Shown here in pieces: positions 1-5,388 of a stretch of 5,388 nucleotides of DNA. The number at the start of each line of letters is the position of its first letter. Position 1 is the first letter of the stretch. Source of the DNA: Bacteroidales bacterium (GTDB lineage Bacteria > Bacteroidota > Bacteroidia > Bacteroidales > UBA7960); contig PUPG01000221.1 in the NCBI GenBank assembly GCA_003553005.1, forward strand, positions 1 through 5,388, read 5' to 3'. The translations under genes and the position numbers were made by a program. The notes beneath the pieces were generated by a model. It worked only from the letters and a program-made list of their open reading frames with translations. It searched no databases and was not told where the DNA came from.

Positions 1-143
1 ATCTCCTCCTCTGCAAGAACGCATTGTTCAATCCACGCCCGTTCCTGTTCTTCGTTGAATCCGGGAATGGTCACTCCTTCATAATGAAAATAAAGGAAAA
101 AAGGCTCCAAGTGCTGATCTTCAGGGTGTTGTATAAATTTCAC
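1..143 (-). CDS. ybeY: Probable YbeY, rRNA maturation endoribonuclease (N-terminal part only)
   Basis: This is a partial gene running off the left edge; 47 codons and two bases are present. The family is a small zinc-dependent endoribonuclease for 16S rRNA 3' maturation and ribosome quality control in the cytoplasm. Seen: a GTG start at 143 directly preceded by an in-frame TAG, so the frame cannot begin earlier. The protein reads VKFIQHPEDQHLEPFFLYF, then HYEGVTIPGFNEEQERAWIE and CVLAEEE after one Gln. The pattern of an aromatic strand, an acidic residue, 'IPxF', and a 'WI' followed by a helix ending in Glu residues resembles the N-terminus of Bacteroidota YbeY. The roughly 16 residues before that pattern are longer than I expect, so the TTG at 110 is an alternative start. 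The zinc-binding HGxLHLxGYDH-type motif lies outside the window, so the call rests on weak N-terminal similarity plus position. It lies 83 nt downstream of the degenerate ATPase gene and is probably cotranscribed with it. Confidence 0.62.
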   Translation of the reverse strand, partial: MKFIQHPEDQHLEPFFLYFHYEGVTIPGFNEEQERAWIEQCVLAEEE

Positions 144-173
144 CTACCGTCTCTGTATTAAAAAACACGTTTA

Positions 174-229
174 ACCAAAAACCAAGTGCCAACGGCCAAT
201 AGCCAATAGCCAATAGCCAACAGCCATCA
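174..229. repeat. In-phase 7-bp tandem repeat, eight units, overlapping a stop codon
   Basis: Read on the plus strand, the units are ACCAAAA, ACCAAGT, GCCAACG, three identical GCCAATA, GCCAACA and GCCATCA. All eight keep exact 7-bp phase and share CCA at unit positions 2-4. The core (188-229) is six units starting GCCA; the two outer units (174-187) are more diverged. On the coding (minus) strand the array reads as TATTGGC-type heptads. Its first coding-strand unit, TGATGGC, starts with the TGA stop of the ATPase-like gene, and the array then fills most of the spacer before ybeY. It forms no obvious hairpin because all units point the same way. Its function is unknown; a slippage-generated microsatellite is the simplest explanation. 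Confidence 0.9.
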
Positions 230-736
230 CTGATGCGCCTTCTTACTCACTTGCAAGCGGTTATAGTAATTATCCAGCAGTTGTGTGCGTTGCAAGGAAA
301 GCATATCGTTGATGCCCGTAATGTGGAACGCGATCACCATCGCCTGTTCTTCTGCATCCAGGCGTAAATCATCCGCCAGCAGTTCCACCTGCAGCATCAG
401 CTGATCGGCCTCATCCGGCTCATCCAGCATATCAGGGTGCGTGGTGTTTTTCATCTTCTGCATCTTTGCGGCCAATTCGAGGAAATGATCGCCAAGCGGT
501 ATGGTAAAACGTACGCCGTCCGGGCCCGACTGAAAAAGAATCGCAATGGTGTGTGGTGATTGATCGATGGCTGATATCAGCTCGTAAGCAGCAGTTACCG
601 AGGCAATGATATTGCCGTAATAATCGTCGTAAATGTGAAAATCGTCACAAATCTTATCCAGAAAGGCTTCCAATGCAGCAAAACCTTCCTCCCCGGTGGG
701 AATTTCGAGCACGCGGCGGCGGTAATTTTGGTTCAT
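227..736 (-). CDS. Degenerate RsbW/SpoIIAB-like GHKL ATPase-fold protein, likely unable to bind ATP
   Basis: The 169-aa cytoplasmic protein has no signal peptide or membrane segment. I chose the ATG at 736 because it follows the upstream TGA (738-740) after one base; the frame could open earlier at a TTG (769) inside the upstream gene. Inferred fold: residues 8-45 (VLEIPTGEEGF, then LEAFLDKICDDFHI and DDYYGNII) resemble the opening strand and helices of anti-sigma-factor ATPases such as RsbW/SpoIIAB. Residues 63-79 end in a 'VRFTI' strand like the one before the G1 box, and 112-138 (LMLQVELLADDL, later AMVIAFHI) resemble the closing helix and strand. What is missing is the active site. The N-box, usually ExxNNAIxHG, reads AAYELISAIDQ (49-59); the G1 box, usually DxGxGF, reads PLGDHF (80-85); and no GxGL-type G2 box precedes 113. 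Known relatives are kinases or anti-sigma factors; this one more likely works through protein contacts. The fold call is mine from pattern; an unrelated hypothetical protein is the alternative. Confidence 0.6.
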   Translation of the reverse strand: MNQNYRRRVLEIPTGEEGFAALEAFLDKICDDFHIYDDYYGNIIASVTAAYELISAIDQSPHTIAILFQSGPDGVRFTIPLGDHFLELAAKMQKMKNTTHPDMLDEPDEADQLMLQVELLADDLRLDAEEQAMVIAFHITGINDMLSLQRTQLLDNYYNRLQVSKKAHQ

Positions 737-737
737 A

Positions 738-3700
738 TCAGTCAATATGTAAGAAATACTGTTCCACAAGCGAACGATAAAAGGGACGTAAACCAGGAGG
801 CAAACTTCGAAGCATCTCCACCTCCCGTTCTCTTATCCTATTATACTCAAAAAAGTCCTCAGGGTTACTGATTTCCCACTCTTCAGCCGTCGTTCCTTCG
901 CGCCTGTCCTCTGTTTCCTGCTGTCTTTCAGCGCGTTCGTGCTCCAAAAGCCGGGTTAAAATTCTTTCCTGCCGATCCAGGGTCTCCGTCGACAATTCTT
1001 TTCGCAACATATCCAATTCGGACTCTTCCATTTCCATTTGCAGTTCCTGCAAGGCTTCCGTACCCTCTTCTCCCTGGCTTCGCATCTCATCGGCCAGCTC
1101 GCGCAGTTTATTCCGTATGGCTTCTTGTTCGGCAGCCATTCGGGCCATTTGTTCGCTGGTACTCATCGGTTGATCACCCGTCTCTCCTGGCATCGGTTCA
1201 AAGCCATCTTGCATCTGTTCCAACATTTCGTTGAGTTGTTCCTGCATCTCCCGGAGATTCTGGAATGATTGTCCTTCTCCGGGCTGCTGGTCCTCTCCCA
1301 TCCCCTCTCCCATGGCCATTTGCTGCTGGATGTCCTGCAAGCTCTCATTCAGCATCAGGGCCAGGTTGTTGATGTGGGTCATCACGTGCTGTTGGCGGCT
1401 GGAACTTTGGTGGCGTCGTCGGTTAATCATGTGGTCGATGGCCGAACGCATCTGGTGATTGATTTCCGCAACTTCGCGTGTAACAAACGACTGAATCGCC
1501 ATTTGCCGTTGGCTCAGCGCCACCAGGCTGTCGTTGATCATCTCCATGTCGCTCTCGATCTTCCGTTGTTCACGGATCAGTTCGGGAAACTGGGGATCAT
1601 TGACATTGGCCTGACGGGTCTCCAGCAGGAGATCCTCCTGGGCAAAGCTCGAGCGTAGCAGGTTTTCCAGAATCATCCGGATGGCCCTGGCATCCTCTGC
1701 CAGGTGCTGTTGGAACATCTCCTCCTGCATCTGCATCAGGTTGTCGCCCAGATCTTGCATCTTCTGACCAGCGTCTTGCTGGAATGGCATCGCCTGATCC
1801 GGGTTTTGTTGTTGCAGCTGATCCAGCGCGTCGTGGAGATCATCCGAGATGGCATCTTCCTGGTCGCGGGTATCCTGCATGTCCCTGGGCTTGCTCAGTT
1901 TCTCGTTGGTTTCCCGGAACTCTTCAAGCATATCCTTGATCTGTTCATAGGACTGATTCAATTGTTCCTGGGCGTCTCGAATGTCATCCTCATCACCACC
2001 AGCCCCAGTTTCTTCACGCAGCTCTTCCTGTTGTTCGGAAAGCTGTTCCAATCTGTTAATGCTCTCTTCAAGCAATCGCTCCATGGCAAACTGCCGAAAC
2101 ATCTCCAGGGTACGATCCATTCGCATCTCCATGTCCTGGAACTCAAAATCCATCTGGTCAAGCTGCTCATAAATCTCATCCCGGCTCATCTCATCCAGTC
2201 TCTCACGAAGTCTATCAAACAACTCTTTCATCTCATCCGACATCACCTCATCAAAAAGCTTTTGCAACTCCTGTTGTTTCTCCTGCAGTCGTTCACTGCT
2301 CTCCATGAACTGTTCTGAGCGCGTTTCCGTTTCCTTTTTCATATCCGAGATCTCCTGCAGCTGTTTCTCCATCTCCTCCTTTTTCTGAAGCAGCTGTTCC
2401 ATCGCTTCGCGCTCTTCCCATCCTGCCCTTTCGGAGTCCAGCAGCGACTTACGCAGTTCGTCGATCTGGTCGCGCGCCTGCCTGACTTCCCCGGATCCGT
2501 CTTCCAGTCCCTGTTCGATGCGCTCCTCCCCTTCCCTTCTTTCGGCAAGAATCTCTTCCTCGGTAGGAATGTAATGACTAAATATGCGGCTGTCGGTCCC
2601 TTTGGGGCCCTTTAGCGGGTCGTTGTCGTACACCGTGAAGTAGATCTCCACTGTTTCGCCTGGCCGCACGTAAATGCTTTGCAGGTCAAAATGGTGATGG
2701 AAGGTCTGGTTGCGCAGGTAGGGGTCGATATCCATCGATTCGGTAAAGAAGTCGACCTCTTCTCCCCGGTTGATCTGAGCCTGATCCATCACCCGGTAAT
2801 GAAAATCCAGTCCGGTAAACCCGAAATCGTCCTCAATGGTTCCCCTGTAGAACAGGTGGGCCTGCAGGACGTCATCCCGGTGCTCTTCCACGGCGATGCG
2901 CGGATACTCATCCCGGACCATCTGCACGTGATACGCAATGCTGTCGCCCGCACCGTGCTCAGCATCATAGGCCAGCACCTGGTAATCGAATGAGTCATCG
3001 ACGGTGTGGCGCACACGATGTTCACCCGTGGAAACGGTTTCCGGGTCCAGCAATTCATCCTCCAGGCTAAATTCCACATCGGCGATCGGATTGGTAAAGA
3101 AGGTCCAGGTTACCTCTGAGCCATAGATGACGGAGAGGTCGCCCATATTGGTAAATTCGTCATCCGACAGTCCGGTGTATTCCGGATAATCCACGTGGAT
3201 GTGGAAGTGGGTAAAGGATGCCCGCTCGAGGACATCAATGTCGTATGGACCAAAGCGAAAGCCTTCCGCCTCCACATAAAACCGTTTATCTTGCTGGATG
3301 TTCCGTATCTGGTGCGTGAACTTGTCACTTCCATCCTTGTGCAGGCGATAGCGCGAATTGTTGAACACGATATACGCCTCGGACGGCATGACCTGTCCGG
3401 AGGCCTTCAAGGCAACTTCTACATCGTCATTACGGAAAGCCTGTGAGGCTGATTGCATCTCAAACTGGAACGGTCTTGGCCGTTCGAAGGCCACATCGTA
3501 GCGCACGATTCGCTGCGCGGGTTCCAGGAGGGTAGCCGGTTGCATCAGGTAGACGCCCCCGATGATGATCATGGGCACCAGCACATAAGGAATGAAACGC
3601 AGGTTGCCGTGCAGCGGGATGGCTTTATGGAAGGGAATGACGCTGGTCTGTTTCGCCTTCTGGTCAATGCCCGCCATGATGATTTCGGCATTCTCCGGAT

Positions 3701-4070
3701 GCTTGTCGAGATAATCCTTGAGCTGAATCACGTTGGTGATCTTGTCCTGGATCTCTTCCGGATAATATTTGCCAAGCAGGCGGGCAGCCTGTGCCGGACT
3801 GATGCGTTTGCCGATCCGGATCATTCCCAGCAAGGGCAGGATCACGTATTTGATCAGGACAAACCCGTTAAATCCGATGAAGGCATAAAACAAGGTAAAC
3901 CGTACGTTCGTAGGAAGGTAGCCCACGTATTCGAGTCCGATGAAAAGGATGGACAAGATAAACAGCGCGGCACCGAAGAGAATCAAGCCTTTCAGCAACT
4001 GATTCATATAGTATCGCCGGATGAACCGGTCGATCTTTCGCAGCAGTATGTGGAGTGTATCAGAAGTCAT
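738..4070 (-). CDS. DUF4175-family membrane-anchored coiled-coil protein
   Basis: The product is 1110 aa, a usual size for the Bacteroidota members of this family, whose function is unknown. Three hydrophobic segments lie at about residues 25-50, 57-82 and 158-176. Positive charges before the first (RKIDRFIRR) and after the second (RIGKR) suggest a cytoplasmic N-terminus and loop (83-157), with everything after 177 outside the inner membrane. The loop carries a family-like 'AARLLGKYYPEEIQDKITN' stretch (95-113). Residues about 195-500 are beta-rich and contain 'VDYPEYTGL', 'NMGDLSVIYGSEVTW' and 'YFTVYDNDPLKGPKG'. From about 503 to the end it is almost continuous charged coiled coil rich in Gln, Glu and Met, broken by Gly/Pro-rich hinges such as 'MAMGEGMGEDQQPGEGQ'. 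Conserved-looking C-terminal blocks are 'ARMAAEQEAIRNKLREL' (about 970-985), 'RQERILTRLLEHERAE' (about 1031-1046) and 'LPPGLRPFYRSLVEQYF' near the end. I chose the ATG at 4070; a GTG at 4106 would add 12 residues but lies in an inverted repeat. No Shine-Dalgarno sequence precedes it. It is the first gene of the minus-strand unit. Confidence 0.85.
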   Translation of the reverse strand: MTSDTLHILLRKIDRFIRRYYMNQLLKGLILFGAALFILSILFIGLEYVGYLPTNVRFTLFYAFIGFNGFVLIKYVILPLLGMIRIGKRISPAQAARLLGKYYPEEIQDKITNVIQLKDYLDKHPENAEIIMAGIDQKAKQTSVIPFHKAIPLHGNLRFIPYVLVPMIIIGGVYLMQPATLLEPAQRIVRYDVAFERPRPFQFEMQSASQAFRNDDVEVALKASGQVMPSEAYIVFNNSRYRLHKDGSDKFTHQIRNIQQDKRFYVEAEGFRFGPYDIDVLERASFTHFHIHVDYPEYTGLSDDEFTNMGDLSVIYGSEVTWTFFTNPIADVEFSLEDELLDPETVSTGEHRVRHTVDDSFDYQVLAYDAEHGAGDSIAYHVQMVRDEYPRIAVEEHRDDVLQAHLFYRGTIEDDFGFTGLDFHYRVMDQAQINRGEEVDFFTESMDIDPYLRNQTFHHHFDLQSIYVRPGETVEIYFTVYDNDPLKGPKGTDSRIFSHYIPTEEEILAERREGEERIEQGLEDGSGEVRQARDQIDELRKSLLDSERAGWEEREAMEQLLQKKEEMEKQLQEISDMKKETETRSEQFMESSERLQEKQQELQKLFDEVMSDEMKELFDRLRERLDEMSRDEIYEQLDQMDFEFQDMEMRMDRTLEMFRQFAMERLLEESINRLEQLSEQQEELREETGAGGDEDDIRDAQEQLNQSYEQIKDMLEEFRETNEKLSKPRDMQDTRDQEDAISDDLHDALDQLQQQNPDQAMPFQQDAGQKMQDLGDNLMQMQEEMFQQHLAEDARAIRMILENLLRSSFAQEDLLLETRQANVNDPQFPELIREQRKIESDMEMINDSLVALSQRQMAIQSFVTREVAEINHQMRSAIDHMINRRRHQSSSRQQHVMTHINNLALMLNESLQDIQQQMAMGEGMGEDQQPGEGQSFQNLREMQEQLNEMLEQMQDGFEPMPGETGDQPMSTSEQMARMAAEQEAIRNKLRELADEMRSQGEEGTEALQELQMEMEESELDMLRKELSTETLDRQERILTRLLEHERAERQQETEDRREGTTAEEWEISNPEDFFEYNRIREREVEMLRSLPPGLRPFYRSLVEQYFLHID

Positions 4071-4098
4071 AGTATTCACAACAATTGTATGGTATTGA

Positions 4099-4114
4099 TT
4101 GGTCACGAGACCAA
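4099..4114. promoter_or_regulatory. Perfect 6+6 bp inverted repeat upstream of the DUF4175 gene
   Basis: TTGGTC and GACCAA flank a 4-bp centre (ACGA), 28 bp upstream of the preferred ATG at 4070. It could be an operator for a dimeric regulator, or a small hairpin in the leader of the DUF4175 mRNA. It is not followed by a T run on either strand, so it is not an intrinsic terminator. The perfect symmetry is seen; a regulatory role is inference, and a 12-bp match of this kind can arise by chance. Confidence 0.4.
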
Positions 4115-4236
4115 CCTGTAAAATTACGAATTTTCAGGGGCTTTGTTGCTTAAAAAAGCATAAATCCATATTGGGACTGGCGGTTTTAATGGTTTGTTGG
4201 CCAGCATTAGGGTAGGAATCGGTTTGCGATCGTATT

Positions 4237-4273
4237 GTCTTTTCGTCCTTTTGGTCTTTTGTCCTTATCTTTG
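4237..4273 (+). repeat. Degenerate pyrimidine-rich repeat (GTCYTTTT units) leading into the rnr promoter
   Basis: Units GTCTTTTC (4237), GTCCTTTTG (4245), GTCTTTT (4254) and GTCCTTA (4261) follow each other, and the final TATCTTTG resembles one more unit. They can also be seen as two imperfect copies of about 16-17 bp, at 4237-4253 and 4254-4269. Spacing is 6-9 bp and not in strict phase, unlike the array at 174-229. The plus strand here is almost purely T, C and G with very few A. It may be a low-complexity relic, or part of the rnr control region since it runs into the -7 box. Confidence 0.6.
4266..4273 (+). promoter_or_regulatory. Bacteroidota-type -7 box (TATCTTTG) of the rnr promoter
   Basis: TATCTTTG matches the TAnnTTTG -7 consensus of the Bacteroidota primary sigma factor at every fixed position. 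Transcription would start near 4278-4281, giving an rnr leader of about 50 nt. I see no well-placed -33 TTG: the candidates at 4235-4237 and 4251-4253 leave spacers of 28 and 12 bp, outside the usual range of about 17-23. The leader (4281-4330) is A/C-rich with a single G and lacks a Shine-Dalgarno sequence, as is common in this phylum. Confidence 0.62.
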
Positions 4274-4330
4274 TATATTACTGAACCATAACCATCACAC
4301 CAAATCCATCCAAAAATAAATCCCATTCTT

Positions 4331-5388
4331 ATGGCGAAGAAAGACAAGAAAACCCAGATCAAGAATAAGCTGAGGGAAAAAATACTGCGGATCTATGAAT
4401 CGAATCCGCGGCAAACCTATAACTACAAGCAGGTAGCCAAGGCGCTCGGGGAGGAGGGAAGCAAGCACAAGAAATACCTTTCCGGTATTCTTTACGCCCT
4501 GGCGAAGGACGGTGACCTGGTGGAGGCTTACAAGGGCAAGTTCAAGATCAGTCCCGCCTACCTGGAGAAAAAGCGCAAGGTCGGACCTTTCATCAAGGGC
4601 CGCGTAGACATGAAGTCCACCGGCAAGGCCTACGTAATCACCGATGAACTGCTTGAGGACGTGCGGATTTCCTCAAATAACACCGGGTATGCCTTGCACG
4701 ACGATTACGTCAAGGTGCGGTTGTTTCCCCGCCGCAAGTCGCAGAAGGTGGAAGGAGAGATCGTCGAGGTAATCCGTCGTTCCAAGAACCGCTTTGTCGG
4801 CATCGTAGAGCACACCGGGAAGTATGCCTTCCTGCTCGCTGACAACAAGGCGATGCCCATCGACATCTTCCTGCCGAAGGAGCATCTGAATGGGGCTAAG
4901 GACGGGGAGAAGGCCATCGTGGAGATCACCGAATGGAAGCCCCCGGCAAAGAACCCCTTTGGCCGCGTGGTAGAAGTGCTTGGCGACCCTGGCGACAACG
5001 AGGTGGAGATGCACGCCATTTTGGCCGAATACAACCTGCCCGCGCGCTTTGAGAAAGCGGTGGAAGCTGAGGCATCCAAGGTCAAAGAGGCCATCCCCGA
5101 AAAGGAAATCGCCCGGCGGCGGGACTTCCGCAAGGTCACCACTTTTACCATAGACCCGGCGGACGCCAAGGATTTTGATGATGCGTTGTCGGTGAAGAAA
5201 CTGGGTGATGACAAGTACGAGGTCGGTGTGCACATTGCCGACGTGACCCACTATGTGCAGCCAGACACCCTGCTGGACGAAGAAGCACAGAGCCGGGGTA
5301 CGAGCATTTACCTGGTCGACCGGACCATCCCGATGTTGCCGGAGAAGCTGTCCAACCTCGTCTGCTCCCTTCGTCCCAATGAAGACAA
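4331..5388 (+). CDS. rnr: Ribonuclease R, 3'-5' exoribonuclease (N-terminal 352 codons)
   Basis: The gene is open at the right edge. RNase R degrades structured RNA processively from the 3' end in the cytoplasm, releasing nucleoside monophosphates, and acts in mRNA and rRNA turnover. The protein starts with a Lys-rich tail (MAKKDKKTQIKNK). A winged-helix-like segment follows (about 15-73, 'NYKQVAKALGEE'), then two cold-shock-type RNA-binding regions (about 83-225, with 'IKGRVDMKSTGKAYV' and 'VGIVEHTGKYAFLL'). The RNB catalytic domain begins near 260. Its motif TIDPADAKDFDDA gives the four metal-binding aspartates D275, D281, D283 and D284, matching the spacing in E. coli RNase R. 'VGVHIADVTHYV' and 'YLVDRTIPMLPEKLSNLVCS' are further RNB signatures. 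The helix-turn-helix start and full N-terminal region favour RNase R over RNase II. Family members are usually 700-800 aa, so about half is present. It is divergent from the DUF4175 gene and has its own promoter box. I see no defect in the part present. Confidence 0.96.
   Translation, partial: MAKKDKKTQIKNKLREKILRIYESNPRQTYNYKQVAKALGEEGSKHKKYLSGILYALAKDGDLVEAYKGKFKISPAYLEKKRKVGPFIKGRVDMKSTGKAYVITDELLEDVRISSNNTGYALHDDYVKVRLFPRRKSQKVEGEIVEVIRRSKNRFVGIVEHTGKYAFLLADNKAMPIDIFLPKEHLNGAKDGEKAIVEITEWKPPAKNPFGRVVEVLGDPGDNEVEMHAILAEYNLPARFEKAVEAEASKVKEAIPEKEIARRRDFRKVTTFTIDPADAKDFDDALSVKKLGDDKYEVGVHIADVTHYVQPDTLLDEEAQSRGTSIYLVDRTIPMLPEKLSNLVCSLRPNED

Noticed and set aside
737..769. An 11-residue N-terminal extension of the ATPase-like protein from a TTG at 769
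   Set aside because: It would overlap the DUF4175 coding end by 32 bases with a rare start, while an ATG one base after the stop fits the fold and operon spacing.
635..871. A 78-codon open frame on the plus strand spanning a gene junction
   Set aside because: It is antisense to the end of the DUF4175 gene and the start of the ATPase-like gene, with no promoter or recognisable product.
1704..2318. A 204-codon open frame on the plus strand, Leu/His-rich
   Set aside because: It is antisense to the coiled-coil part of the DUF4175 gene; its Leu-rich content is the complement of Gln, Glu and Lys codons, and it matches no family I know.
4071..4106. A 12-residue N-terminal extension of the DUF4175 protein from a GTG at 4106
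   Set aside because: The ATG at 4070 gives a natural N-terminus before the basic segment and first membrane helix, and the GTG lies inside the inverted repeat.
3453..4121. A 222-codon open frame on the plus strand
   Set aside because: It is antisense to the membrane-anchoring part of the DUF4175 gene, which has clear family features; the antisense protein shows no domain.
4147..4160. Small palindrome TGCTT-AAAA-AAGCA as a possible terminator
   Set aside because: Five A/T-rich base pairs are too weak, there is no T run after it, and it lies between divergent genes where no terminator is needed.
4673..5251. Two overlapping long open frames (192 and 176 codons) on the minus strand
   Set aside because: They lie opposite rnr, whose cold-shock and RNB motifs are unmistakable; they are shadows of GC-rich coding DNA.

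Overview
The window looks like chromosomal DNA of a Bacteroidota bacterium. The signs are a DUF4175-family giant membrane protein of the type annotated in that phylum, a perfect TAnnTTTG-type -7 promoter box, start codons without Shine-Dalgarno sequences, and an A/C-rich leader before rnr. I cannot place it more precisely. It is mostly housekeeping DNA, with no mobile element, phage gene, CRISPR array, tRNA or rRNA that I can see.

Layout: positions 1-143 (minus strand) hold the N-terminal 47 codons of a gene that best fits ybeY, the rRNA-maturation endonuclease, cut by the window edge. Positions 144-226 are a short spacer almost filled by an in-phase 7-bp tandem repeat (174-229), whose last unit includes the stop codon of the next gene. 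Positions 227-736 (minus) encode a 169-aa protein with the outline of an RsbW/SpoIIAB-like histidine-kinase-type ATPase, but with the nucleotide-binding motifs apparently lost. Positions 738-4070 (minus) encode a 1110-aa DUF4175-family protein with three N-terminal membrane segments, a beta-rich extracytoplasmic region and a very long Gln/Glu/Met-rich coiled coil. Positions 4071-4330 are a divergent intergenic region with a 6+6 inverted repeat, a pyrimidine-rich degenerate repeat and a good promoter box. From 4331 to the end (plus) lies the first 352 codons of rnr (RNase R), reaching into its catalytic domain.

The three minus-strand genes run DUF4175 protein, degenerate ATPase, ybeY, with a 1-nt gap at the first junction and 83 nt at the second, so they are probably one transcription unit. 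rnr is transcribed away from them. Two genes act in RNA metabolism (YbeY and RNase R); the DUF4175 protein is an envelope protein of unknown role. The most interesting points are the decayed ATPase tightly linked to the DUF4175 gene and the 7-bp repeat that begins exactly at its stop codon.
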